Assembly (NCBI RefSeq): GCF_900188485.1 | Contig: NZ_FZPH01000007.1 | Coordinates: forward strand, 248,001-312,000 | DNA: 64,000 bases | Source of the DNA: Asanoa hainanensis | GTDB lineage: Bacteria > Actinomycetota > Actinomycetes > Mycobacteriales > Micromonosporaceae | Reading direction: 5' to 3' | In this document: positions 25,901 to 35,500 of the stretch, piece after piece | Layout of the letters: each line of letters opens with the position of its first letter | How positions within the stretch are numbered: position 1 is the first letter of the stretch | Position numbers and translations under genes: made by a program | The notes under the pieces: generated by a model | The model's input: the letters and a program-made list of their open reading frames with translations, nothing else | Database searches by the model: none | What the model was told of the DNA's origin: nothing

Positions 25901-28900
25901 CGGTTCAGCTCGCGGATGAACAGCGCCGTGTACGGGTGGTAGAACGGATACCAGCGGTAGGTGAGCTGCCCCGCCCCCTGCAGCACCGCCGTCCACTCCG
26001 GACGCACGAAGTGCGCGCGTGCCGAGTCCTGGTAGAAGACCGGGCCCCGGTCGGCGGCGGTGTCGAACTGCGGCCGGTGCGGCGAGACGACCAGCTCGAA
26101 GGGCGCCTTGGCCCGACCCAGCAGGTTGACCGTCCGCCCTGACTCCAGTACGCCGAACTGGTCGAGGTTGGGCGAGGCGGTGTTGTTGACCAGCCGCGTG
26201 TTCGCGAAGTGCATGCCGTTGGGCAGGGTCAGCCGGCCGGCGATGTCGGCCGCGCGGGTCAGCGCCCCGATCGCCCGGCCGTCCTCGCCGAAGCTGTCGT
26301 GCACATAGCGGTACGAGGTGGTCGGCACCAGCCTCGTGGACGCGATACCCTCCGCGCCCAGCACGTGGTACTGACCGTGCAACGGCTTGAGTCGCAGGCC
26401 GACCACGTCGCCGTCGAACACGAACGACGAGGAGTGCCACGGCAGGGCGGTCTCGTTGAACCGGAACGCGGTCACGAAGGCCCGGGTGTCGGTGTACGGG
26501 TCGTAGAACTTCGTGTTGTTGAACTCCGGCGACGTCGACAGGTAGACGTCGAGCCAGAGCTGGTTCTCGGCCTCCCGGTAGCGCGGCTTGAGCAGGTACG
26601 ACGAGCGCGGCCGCTGCCACGGGTGGATGAGCTTGTGGGGAGCGAGCCGCCGCGACGTCCAGCCGCCGTCGCGCCGCACGCTCCAGGCGAGCTGGATCTC
26701 CAGTTGCCGGGGCGGCTCGGGGCTGTCGGTCGGCGCGGACGACGCCTTCGCGGGCGGCTGCTTGGCCACCTTCTGCGGTTTCTCGGTGAACGTGAGCCAG
26801 AACAGGTGCAGCCGCCGGTTGTAGACGACGGGCACAACGTGGTCGCCGGTGATGTCCAGGTCGATCTGCTCCCAGGGCGTCCAGGTGGCGTACGACAGGT
26901 CGAAGGTCCGGTAGAAGTACTGTGCCGGCTCGACGCGGCCGCGCGCGATGACGTGCAGGATGTTCGTCGCCGGGGGCAGCGCACCGGTCGGGTCCACGTC
27001 GGCGATCTCGTGGTAGCTGCCGACGACGGTCAGCCGGGACACCTCGTGCACCTTCTGCAGGTAGTGCAGGAACGCCGCTTCACAGTTCGCGGTGGTGATC
27101 TCGTTCTGCAGGATCTCGTTCTCCAGCTCGACGAAGAACGGGCTCTTGTCGTCGCGGAGCTCCGGCAGGATCCAGTTCTCCGGATACAGGAAGACCTTCC
27201 GGTTGGCCTCCCAGAGCCGGTAGCTCTTCATCCACTTCCACTGGCTCCACGCGTCCAGCGACACCTCGTCGGCCCGCTGTTCCGTGCTGACCACGACGAA
27301 CGCCGACTCGAGGTTGAGCAGGCAGCGCTGCACGAACATCTGCACCGCGCCGATCGCCTGTTTGATCCGGGAGGTCAGCTGGCACGCCGCCATCTCGGTG
27401 TCGATCAGGAACCAGCGCATCAGGTCGGCGGCGTCCCGCCAGTGCCGCGGGTTGGCCCACTCGGCCCCGTCCACCGTGATGGTCGCCGGAACCGTGCGCA
27501 TCGAGTGCTCGACCAGGTAGGCGGCGAGCGCGTCGCGTTTGCGCTCCCGCAGCGCGTCCTGCAACGGGGTGACCGTGGTCAGCCAGGCGTCGTCGGTGTA
27601 CCGCGCCCGGGCCGCCTGGCGGATCTCCTGCGCGGCGCGGGTGCGCGCCCCGGCGGCGGTGGTGTCGCGGTCGGCCCAGGCGACGGCGGTGGCCGCCGCG
27701 ACCCCGAGCCGCTGGAGGTGGCCGAACGCGGTGGACAGCCGGCGCCAGACGTCCATGTCCCGGTAGCCGGCGCGGTTGGCGCCGTCGAGCGCGGCCAGGT
27801 CGGTCACGCTCCAGCGGGTCAACGCCGACACCGCGGTGCGCACCTCGTCCACCGTGGACGTGTTCGTGCGGGCGAGGTCGAAGATGCCGGTGAGGGTGAC
27901 CCCTTCCGGTTCCGGGTGGCGGGCCCGCAGGCTGACCCACGCGGCCAGGTTGCGCCAGGCGCCGAACAGCGGCGCGGCCGGCGGCGCCGCGACGGGCAGG
28001 TCGTTGACGTCCAGTCCTGCGTACGCGGTGGCGTGGTCGACGAGCCAGGTGAGCACGGTGGGGTCGTCGCCGGCCCGCAGCCGGGTGACCAGCAGCGTGG
28101 TTTTGTGCAGCAGGCGCCACGAGGCGAAGATGTCCGGGAAGGTCGCCTCGGTCACGGCGTCGACGTAGGCGTCGTCCGCGTCGCGGGCCGTCAGCGCCGG
28201 GTCGGCGAGGTGGGTGAGCACGGCCGTGCCGTCCACCGCCAACCTCGCGACCAGCGTCGAGGCCACCGCGTCGAGGATCCCGAACGTCGACGCGACCTGG
28301 GCGGCGATCTGGCCGTCGCGCTGGTCGTCGGGCGTGCTGCGTAGGCTCTCCCGCAGCCCTTCCACCTGTTGGGTAATCACGTCGTCGCGCGGCCCGGCGG
28401 CGGCGTCCGGGCGGTGGTTGAGCAGGTAGTCCAGCTCGGGCACGGTGGCGCCGGCCGCGACCAGGTCGTCGTACCGCTCGATCAGGGCGGCCGTCGCGGC
28501 GGGTGAGGCGAACGGGTCGGGCACGTCGCCGGCGACCAGGTCGACCAGCGTCAGGGCGTCGGCGATCGGGACGCCCAGCCCGGCGGCGAGGCCGACCAGG
28601 CGCAGCGGCACCGACAGGTTCGGCACCGTCAGCAGGGCGCCGGTGCGGGCCAGCAGCAGGAGCAGGTCGGCCTCGGTCACGCCGAAGCCGGCACAAAGCG
28701 CGGGGTGGTGTGCCGACAGCGGCTCCGTGCCGGGCAGCGGCAGCGCGAACGCCGGGTCGACGGGGTTGACCACGGCCGGGTTCTGGAACCGCGTCTCGTA
28801 GAGGGACGGGTAGACGACGGTGGCGTCGTCGGGCGCGGCGCGGGTCTCGGTGTTGACGTCGGCGTAGAGCACGAGCGCGGACTCGAACGTCAGGGCGAGG

Positions 28901-31900
28901 CGCTCCGTGACCCGCCGGAAGTGGTAGAGCGCGACGAGCGCGGAGGCGTTCAGCGCGCCGGCGGCGACCCGCGGGGCGCGCAGCAGCAGGTCCAGCTCCC
29001 ACATCTGCCAGCCGGTGCGCCGCCACAGCCGCAGGAACCGGTGCAGCTTGTCGAACGCGGCGAGGGACAGCCCGCTGAGCGTCTGTGCGCCCACGTCGCA
29101 GGTGCCGCCGGGCCGCTCCAGCGCGATGCCGGCGAGCCATTTGACCTGCAGCAGGGCGAGCAGCTCGGCGTACCCGATCCGGGCATGGTCGAGGAACTCC
29201 GATACGGGCACCGTCGCGCGGGTGGTGTCGAAGCCCCAGAACCGGTTCTGCGCGGTGGCGGTCGGTGCGCTGCTGACGATCAGGTTCGTCTCGTGGGTGG
29301 CGATGCCGAAGTACTCGCCGGCCACGGAGACCGCCGTCGGGCTGCCGGCGCGCCGCAGGGCCCGCATCAGCTCGTGGCGGGGCGTGCCGAGGTGGCCGAG
29401 GAACGCCCGCGCCTCCTCCTGCGCGAGGTCCAGCACGCCCGTGAGTGGATAGTCGGCGGCGGCGAGCACGTCGTACGCGGCCGCGCGCTGGTGCTCGGGG
29501 AAGGCGCGCAGCTCGGCGGCGTCGCGGGTGGTCTGGTAGGCGAAGTCCGGCTGAGTCGCGGGGGCCGGCACCGCGCACTCCAGGATTTCGTTGACCAGGT
29601 CGACGTACGGCAGCGGCGTGTCGGTGTTGGCGCAGTTGAGCTTGATGTTGCCGAGATCGCCGCGCCGGTCGAACAGCACGTCGCGCACCGTGCGCCCGGC
29701 CAGTTTCGCCGGGTGCTGTTCGAGGAAGCGCAGCACGTCGGCCAGGTAGGCCGCCGGCCCGTAGACCGACTGGCAATGGCTGCAGTCGCAGTAGTCCAGC
29801 GAGCCGAACAGCATCTCCAGGTTGGGGATGTCGCCGAGGACAGCCTCGGCCTCCTCCGGCGTGAACGTGCGCGGCATCAGCGCGGCCGGGTTCCCGAGCT
29901 GCAGCTCGAAGCGGTACTCGCCGAGGCGCTGGAGCACCTGGGCGTACTGGAACTCGGCGTTCGCGTGGATGGTCAGCGCCGTGCGCCGGTCGACGCCCTC
30001 CGCGTCGAGCGTCTCCAGAAGGCGTTGGCGTCCCATCCCGACGATCTGTGCCGAGCTGTGCAGCCGGTGGTCGAGCAGCGCCCGCGCGGTGGCCGCGTCC
30101 GGGGTGAGCCGGTGTGCGCGCTGCATCACCCGCAGGTCGCTGGTGACCAGGGCGTCGGTGTCGGGCGCGTGGTTCGCGACGAACGCGTCGACGTTGTCGG
30201 CCCGCAGGTCCAGCTCGGGGAACCGGTCGATGAAGCGGCTCGCGTCGGCGACGTGGGTCAGCCCGTGTGCGTCGTCGCGGCCCAGCGCGGCGGCCAGCGC
30301 CACGGTCGGGAAGACCTGTTCGGCCCGGGTGGCCAGCGCGGTCGCGTACGCCCGCAGCTGTTGCTCCGGATCGGACCCGGGCGTGCCTGCGGGGACCCCG
30401 CCGCCACCGTCGGCGACCAGCGTCGCCCACTCGTCCACGCTCAGCTTGGCGACGTCGTGGCTGCGCCGCAGCTCTCCACCCGGCGCGGCGATCGTCTCCT
30501 TGAGAAGCGCCAGCGTCGGCGGATGGTTCGCGGTGACCTGGCCGAGCGTGACGGTCGCCTCGAGGTCCGCGACGGCGGCCGGGCCGCCGAAGTCCGCCGG
30601 CCGGCTGCGCACGTCGGCCCAGAACGCGCTGTCGAAGCCGCCGTGCGTCACGAACGCGTCGGCGACCGCGGTGTGGTCGTCGGCCGGGACCGTCGAGGCG
30701 TCCAGCAGCCCGCGCAGCGTGCCGTCACCGGTCAGGATCGGCTGGTCGAGCGCGTACGACCGGCGGCGCTCGGCCAGGGCGGCCAGGATCTCGTCCCGCT
30801 GGCGGACCACGGTGATCGCGACCAGGTTCTCGGCGGCGGCGTTGTCGAACGCCTGGGCCGCCAGGGCGGGGTCCAGGAAGGCCAGGCCCGCGGCCGCCGC
30901 GCCCACGACCTCGTCGATCGCCCGCCACTCGTGGGTGCCGGCCAGCAGGTCCTCGGGCAGGCTCGCGGGCAGGTTCTGCCGGACGAAGGCGTAGCATGCC
31001 GCCGGACCGAGGGCCGGATGGTCGAGCACGGCCGCCACCCGGTGCGACAGCACGATCCGCATCACGTCGTCCTGCGCCAGGCCCGATCCCAGGGCGGCGC
31101 GGGTGATCTCGTGCTCGCGGGTCGTCTCCCGCAGGTCGGCGATCGGCACGCCGGCGAGCACCTTGGCGAGGGCGCCGGCGCGGGCGTCCAGCTCGGCGAC
31201 GCCGCGATAGGGATCCGGGCCTAGGGTCAGGTTCGCCCACGCGATCAGCGGCGGGTTGAACAGCAGCCGGCGGCCCAACTCCGTGCCGTCGCCGCTCAGG
31301 AACGTCACGGTGAGCCCGAACGGGTCCCGGACCTGCTTGGTGGCCGGCTCGCGCGGCGGGTCGTAGGCCAGGTCGAAGAAGCCGGTCGAGGTGGTCGGCC
31401 GTTCGGCGAGCACGTCGCCGTCGCCGCGCACGAGCCGTTCCCGCACGCGGACGGTGACGCCGGCCATCCCCTGCCACAGCTCGTCCCGGACCGTGCCACG
31501 CAGGCGGTAGGGATGCTCGACGGCGCCCAGCGGGTTGACGTGGGCGATGTCGGCGTTGAGCGCGCGCAGCGTCAGCCGATCCACGTGGCCGGTCGGGAGC
31601 AGGCCCTTGCCGCGCTGGTAGGCCTCGACCGCCGCCCGGGTGCTGCGGCCGAACGTGCGCCCGGTGAACTCGGCCCGGGCCACCGGCTGCCCGAGGAACG
31701 CCAGCGCCCGCTGGACCGCTCCGACTCGCGGGCCGGTCATGTTCAGGCGCACCTGTTGCCGCACCGGAGCGAGCGTCCGCGGCGACCGGACGGTCAACTG
31801 CCGCGCCGGCTTCGCCCGGCTCGCCGCCACCGATCGCAGCCGGTCCATGGTGTCCGGGTCGACCTCGCCGGTGGCGGGCAGGCCGGACCTGGCCTGGAAG

Positions 31901-32490
31901 GCGCGGATGGCGTCGCGGGAGGTCGGCCCGAGCTGCCGGGCCCGGCGCTCGGCCGGGTCGAGATCGGCGTCGATGCCCCGGATGCGCAGCGCGCGCACGA
32001 GCGTCTGCTGCAGCAGGGCCACCTGGCGCTTGCTGGACAGGCGGGCGGCCAGCGCGTCGGCCCGGAGCCGGTCGACGAGACCGGCGTCGAGCAGCCCGTC
32101 GGGTGGCAGGCCGTAGCGTTCCGTCAGCGCCGCCCGGGTCGCCGGCCCGGCTTCGCGCCGGGCCCGTTCGGCGGCGGGCAGGTCGACGCCGAGCTGACCC
32201 AGCAGCGCGTGCAGCCGGGCGGTGCGGGTGCGGCTGTCGACCACGTACGCGTGCTCTAGCTCCGCCCGGATGCGGGCGAGCGTGGCCTCGGTCGGCTCAC
32301 CGGTGACCGGCAGGCCGGCGCGTTCCTGGATCGCGCGCAGGGCGCCGGCGGTGGTGGCACCGAGCTCGCCGCGGCGTGCCTCCGCCTCGTCGATGTCGCC
32401 GCGCAGCTTCCGCAGCGCCCGCTGCAACCGCATGACGCCCGCGCGGCCCTCGACCGGGCCGGTGAGGCGGCGGATCGCGTCGATGCTCAT
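22924..32490 (-). CDS. Tc toxin TcA subunit with N-terminal peptidoglycan-binding-like repeats
   Basis: A 3,188-residue TcA-type protein, the pentameric pore and injection needle of insecticidal toxin complexes. Residues ~10-315 hold about four peptidoglycan-binding-like helical units (for example RDAIRAFQARSGLPATGEVD and TRAAVEAYQRGKGLLPTGHV). Residues ~320-430 look like a carboxypeptidase-regulatory or transthyretin-type beta domain. The VRP1 (SpvA-like) signature follows, with C901-x-C903-x-H905-C906 then QSVYGPAAYLADVLRFLEQ. The middle (~1500-2300) matches the neuraminidase-like/ABC-toxin N region and receptor-binding areas. The last ~600 residues give the helical channel and TcB-binding end (SHNFAGMFDSLAGILHQAG; YFQSYQLAYDMARRAESSF). 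The ATG at 32490 has GGAG 5 nt upstream; the frame is open further upstream but only over the neighbouring gene. It sits 29 bp after the TcB-TcC gene in one operon. Confidence 0.92.
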   Translation of the reverse strand: MSIDAIRRLTGPVEGRAGVMRLQRALRKLRGDIDEAEARRGELGATTAGALRAIQERAGLPVTGEPTEATLARIRAELEHAYVVDSRTRTARLHALLGQLGVDLPAAERARREAGPATRAALTERYGLPPDGLLDAGLVDRLRADALAARLSSKRQVALLQQTLVRALRIRGIDADLDPAERRARQLGPTSRDAIRAFQARSGLPATGEVDPDTMDRLRSVAASRAKPARQLTVRSPRTLAPVRQQVRLNMTGPRVGAVQRALAFLGQPVARAEFTGRTFGRSTRAAVEAYQRGKGLLPTGHVDRLTLRALNADIAHVNPLGAVEHPYRLRGTVRDELWQGMAGVTVRVRERLVRGDGDVLAERPTTSTGFFDLAYDPPREPATKQVRDPFGLTVTFLSGDGTELGRRLLFNPPLIAWANLTLGPDPYRGVAELDARAGALAKVLAGVPIADLRETTREHEITRAALGSGLAQDDVMRIVLSHRVAAVLDHPALGPAACYAFVRQNLPASLPEDLLAGTHEWRAIDEVVGAAAAGLAFLDPALAAQAFDNAAAENLVAITVVRQRDEILAALAERRRSYALDQPILTGDGTLRGLLDASTVPADDHTAVADAFVTHGGFDSAFWADVRSRPADFGGPAAVADLEATVTLGQVTANHPPTLALLKETIAAPGGELRRSHDVAKLSVDEWATLVADGGGGVPAGTPGSDPEQQLRAYATALATRAEQVFPTVALAAALGRDDAHGLTHVADASRFIDRFPELDLRADNVDAFVANHAPDTDALVTSDLRVMQRAHRLTPDAATARALLDHRLHSSAQIVGMGRQRLLETLDAEGVDRRTALTIHANAEFQYAQVLQRLGEYRFELQLGNPAALMPRTFTPEEAEAVLGDIPNLEMLFGSLDYCDCSHCQSVYGPAAYLADVLRFLEQHPAKLAGRTVRDVLFDRRGDLGNIKLNCANTDTPLPYVDLVNEILECAVPAPATQPDFAYQTTRDAAELRAFPEHQRAAAYDVLAAADYPLTGVLDLAQEEARAFLGHLGTPRHELMRALRRAGSPTAVSVAGEYFGIATHETNLIVSSAPTATAQNRFWGFDTTRATVPVSEFLDHARIGYAELLALLQVKWLAGIALERPGGTCDVGAQTLSGLSLAAFDKLHRFLRLWRRTGWQMWELDLLLRAPRVAAGALNASALVALYHFRRVTERLALTFESALVLYADVNTETRAAPDDATVVYPSLYETRFQNPAVVNPVDPAFALPLPGTEPLSAHHPALCAGFGVTEADLLLLLARTGALLTVPNLSVPLRLVGLAAGLGVPIADALTLVDLVAGDVPDPFASPAATAALIERYDDLVAAGATVPELDYLLNHRPDAAAGPRDDVITQQVEGLRESLRSTPDDQRDGQIAAQVASTFGILDAVASTLVARLAVDGTAVLTHLADPALTARDADDAYVDAVTEATFPDIFASWRLLHKTTLLVTRLRAGDDPTVLTWLVDHATAYAGLDVNDLPVAAPPAAPLFGAWRNLAAWVSLRARHPEPEGVTLTGIFDLARTNTSTVDEVRTAVSALTRWSVTDLAALDGANRAGYRDMDVWRRLSTAFGHLQRLGVAAATAVAWADRDTTAAGARTRAAQEIRQAARARYTDDAWLTTVTPLQDALRERKRDALAAYLVEHSMRTVPATITVDGAEWANPRHWRDAADLMRWFLIDTEMAACQLTSRIKQAIGAVQMFVQRCLLNLESAFVVVSTEQRADEVSLDAWSQWKWMKSYRLWEANRKVFLYPENWILPELRDDKSPFFVELENEILQNEITTANCEAAFLHYLQKVHEVSRLTVVGSYHEIADVDPTGALPPATNILHVIARGRVEPAQYFYRTFDLSYATWTPWEQIDLDITGDHVVPVVYNRRLHLFWLTFTEKPQKVAKQPPAKASSAPTDSPEPPRQLEIQLAWSVRRDGGWTSRRLAPHKLIHPWQRPRSSYLLKPRYREAENQLWLDVYLSTSPEFNNTKFYDPYTDTRAFVTAFRFNETALPWHSSSFVFDGDVVGLRLKPLHGQYHVLGAEGIASTRLVPTTSYRYVHDSFGEDGRAIGALTRAADIAGRLTLPNGMHFANTRLVNNTASPNLDQFGVLESGRTVNLLGRAKAPFELVVSPHRPQFDTAADRGPVFYQDSARAHFVRPEWTAVLQGAGQLTYRWYPFYHPYTALFIRELNRGGLDGLLNRLIQTAPAGYPPVNTFAFAGTYGPSSRSAVDESAAADTVDFSPYGAYALYNWEIFFHAPMLVATKLSQNQRFQEAMDWFHRIFDPTNTTAVDAPQRYWITKPFFDQNAEDYRTQRIEELLGDIGANLDQLRAWKNNPFQPHLIARTRPVAYQKSVLMAYLDNLIAWADQLFRGDTMELINEATLLYVLAQELLGKRPVKVPAPERADRSYRELVADGALDPFGNKRVEVLMENVVGPPLAVTPAGPDAEALPQLDLLYFRIPANTDLLGYWDTVADRLFKVRHCMNIEGVVRQLPLFEPPIDPAALVKAAAAGVDLSSVLSPSSVELSQYRFRTLAAKAVELCVDVRALGDRMLMLLERYDAEGLAMLRSAQEVSLQQAVRQVRAQAVDEAQQSWAALEKGIATVDKRITYYGSIPRMNAWEISGAISHGLGIVSQAVAAVLAAVSGVAPLVPEFEVGVSGFGGSPEVTVKYGGKNVGESSHNFAGMFDSLAGILHQAGMMLDAQGSFTRQDAANAFQKDIAQAERDQLTVQIEAARIRYLMAEKELENHDLAITQAQAVDEYLSARYTNQQLYDWAIKQLSTVYFQSYQLAYDMARRAESSFQFELATTDTFVQFGYWDSLKKGLLAADRLGNDVRRMEAAYLDRHRREFELTKHVSLAQFDPLALLALTTTGACTVTLPEWLFDLDHPGHIRRRLTSVAVTVSAVTGPYTSVNCTLSMTNNGVRLTDSTVGGYGDPLVAGDTRFARNPVLTASVATSQGVDDSGVLDLRFADERYRPFEGAGAVSEWSISLPRENNQFSLASVDDLVLRLDYTATAGSVELADLARANADAALPRRGIQLLVLDEEFATEWARLFHPDEGDEQALTFSVRVDQLPFWAQVRSATTTLRVTGVDLVIDTPYDGAFDTRVDLPGAAPSADAPAAREAAYGDLPHAHLDVTAQPRPPLVGEWTLQFKRDDSAPWTELVAADVRHAYLVVAFGVS

Positions 32491-32519
32491 CTCGGCTCCA
32501 TCCACGTGCGTTCGGTGGT

Positions 32520-35500
32520 TCACCAGGTGGCGATCAGACCGCCGATGCCGCCGGCCACGGCTCCGACGACGCCGCCGATCACCCAGCCGGCCACGTTGCC
32601 CGCGCCGGGCAGGACCGTGCCGATCAGGGCGCCGACCAGCGCGCCGGCGGCCATGCCCGAGGCGACCCCCGCCAGGATCTGCGCGCCGCGTCCGCCGCCG
32701 TTCGCGCGCACGACGGCGCCCGCGGTGCCGCCGACGAACGAGCCGGCGACGAACCCGCCCGCCGCGGGCGCGACGTAGGCGCCGGCGGTGCCGAGCGCGG
32801 ATCCGGCGGCGGCATACCCGTGCCCGTAGGCCCAGATCGAGCCGCCGAGGAGCACGGCCTCCGCCTCGGCCACGTAGGGGACCAGGCCGCGGGTGAGGGT
32901 CAGGGCGGTGTTGCCGCCGAAGGTCAGGGCCGTCGGTAGCCAGATGTAGGGGAGTCGGGGGCCGGGACTGCCGGTGATGTCCCGTTGGACCGCCCGGCCT
33001 GCTTCCGCGTGCGCCACGCGCTCGGTGATCGCCTTGCCCCAGCGCTGCTGGATGCGGCGGTAGTAGTCGAAGTAGAGGCCGCGGTCGGCCCACTTGTGCG
33101 GGTTGCGGAAGGTGCTGCCGTTTCCGTTCCAGGTCTGGCCGCCGCTGTTCTTGTTGTAGGACTGGATCGGACCCATCCGCCGGGGGTCGTTGGTGATGTT
33201 CGGGTCCAGGTTGGTCCGCTGGCCCTCGCGCCACTTGAGGTAGTGCTGCGCCTGCTCGCCGTTGGCCCAGACGTGTCCCTGGTTGGCGTAGTAGGTGCGG
33301 GCGTTCGTGCGGCCCGCGGACTCGGCGTTCCGGAAGTTGGTGCCGGCGGGCGCCTGCGGCAGGTCGATGGGGGCGGTGGGGCTGACCTTGTAGAGCGGCG
33401 CCTCGGGCGGCGGCTGCAAGGCGCCGCGCGGGATGAAGCCGCTGCCGGCCGAGCTCTCGCCCTCGCCACTCGACCCGGTCTCGACCAGGATGTTCCAGCC
33501 GCCGTTGCCGCCATCGACGCCGGGCTCCCAGCGCTCCCGGTAGTTCTCCGGCGTCAGGGTCGGGTCGAACGCGTACCCCGACACCTTCCCGGCGGCCTCA
33601 CGCAGCTCCTCGAAGCTCTCGTTGCCGGTGTAGGTGCCCGGCTGCACGACGTGGAAGTCCGTCGACTGGGTGCCGCTCGGGTCGATCGACCCGACGGGGT
33701 CGTTGTCGCAGTAGCGGAACAGGTTGGTGCCGTCGGCGAGCCCCGCGGGGTCCGGGCTGGTCCACCGTCCGAGCCAGGGCGCGTAGTAGCGGACGCCCAT
33801 GCGGTAAAGCCCGGTCTCGGCGTCGAGGTGCTGGCCGGCGAAGCGGTAGCGCTTCAGGCTCAGGTCGGCGGACGGCTGGCTGGACCGGTATGCGGTCGTC
33901 CCGAACGGGTGGTACTCCTCGTAGGAGATCGGCAGCCCGGCGACGTCGGTCTCGACGACGGCCGAGCCGAGGTGGTTGCCGTACTGGTAGCGGATCACCG
34001 ACGTGCCGACCGGCGCGCCGGGCGTCGTGGTGTCCACGGTGGTCGTGTCGACCTGGGCGATCCGGCCGGCCTCGTCGCTGATGTGCACCGTCTGCCGTTC
34101 CAGACGCAGCACGCCGTTCATCCACTCCTGGTAGTACTCGACGGGCCCGAGGAACCGGCGTTCCACGGTCAGCCCGCCGCGCTGGATCACCGTGCGCATC
34201 CGCTGACCGCCGGGGCCGTACGCGTAGAACGCCGTGCCCCCACCGCCGAGGTCGGCGCTTTGTAGCTGGTCGAGCACGCTCCAGGTCAGCTCCGGCAGGT
34301 GCGGCAGCGCGCTCATGTTGCCGTAGTCGTCGTAGTCGTACAGCGCCGAGTACGGGCCCGCCGGGTCGTCGCCCGGCACGCTGGTTGCGGCGAGCCGGTT
34401 CGTGCGGTCGGCGGGGTCGTCCTCGTAGCGGTAGCGGTAGCGGCGGACCCAGGTCGTGGGCCCGGCCGTGTGCCGTACCGAGGTCAGGTTGCCCAGGCCG
34501 TCGTAGCCGAACGTCTCGGTGTAGCGGCGCACCGCGGCGACGTCGTTCGGGTGCGGCAACGGGCGGCCCGCGATGTCACCGGCGTCCGGCTGCGCCGCCG
34601 TCGCGTGCTCCCGTCCCGTCGCGGTGCGGAGCTGGTAGAGCGGGTCGTAGGTGAACGCGAGGTCGGGCCCGACCTCCGCGCCCCCGAAGAAATGGGTCTG
34701 CTGCGCGGCGTCGGAGACGTGGGTGACGTTGCCGACCGGGTCGTAGGTGTAGGCGAGGCGTTGCAGCGCCTGGGTCTCGGAGTCCGCCTCACGCCGGGTC
34801 ACCACACCGGCGAGCCGGAACGTCAACGGGTCGTAGCCGCGGTCGGTGAGCACGCCGTTGCCGTGGTGTGCGGTCAACCGCTGACCGCGGGCGTTGTAGG
34901 TCTGGCCCGTGAGGAAGGGCCGGGCGGCGCCCTGGCCCCGGATCTGGGCGGTGAGCGCGCTGAGCCGGTTGGCGACGTCGTAGGTCGGCTCGACGAACGT
35001 GCCCTCCGGCAGCCGGGTCCACAACGGACGCCCGAGGGCGTCATAGGCACACCCGACGTCGTACGACCGGGCCTCCAGCAGGGGCGCGGCGGCGTTCGCG
35101 ATGGCCGTGACGCCGGTCAGCGTCGCGATCGGATCCCAGTCCACCGTGGACGTTCCCGATAGGGCGAACCGGCGGCCGACCTCCTCCGGGTTGCCGTCGA
35201 CGTCGTAGCGTTCGACGGTGGCCACCCCGACCTGGTCGTACGCCTGGTAGACCCGGCCGACCAGGTTGCGGTCGGCGGCCTGCGGGTGGCGCTCGCCGTA
35301 GACGACCCGGCTGACGGCCAGCTCTCCGGCCACCGCGTCGGTGCACCGGACGGCGAGCGGACGGTGCAGCTCGTCGTAGCTGGTCTCGAACACCCGGTCG
35401 TGCTCGTCCCACACCCGCACCGGGTTGCCGAGCACGTCGTGCAGGGCCCACCGAGCGCCCCGCTCGGCGCTCTCGGACCACAGCGTCGCACCCAGCAGGT

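Noticed and set aside
32491-32519. Idea that the RHS protein is a bacterial polymorphic toxin with an immunity gene downstream.
   Set aside because: Only 29 bp separate it from TcA and no small immunity-like gene follows; the SpvB domain and the TcA partner identify a Tc complex instead.
32491-33234. N-terminal extension of TcA by about 248 residues in an open frame overlapping the TcB-TcC gene.
   Set aside because: The extension is low-complexity, overlaps a well-supported coding frame, and the ATG at 32490 has a good ribosome site.
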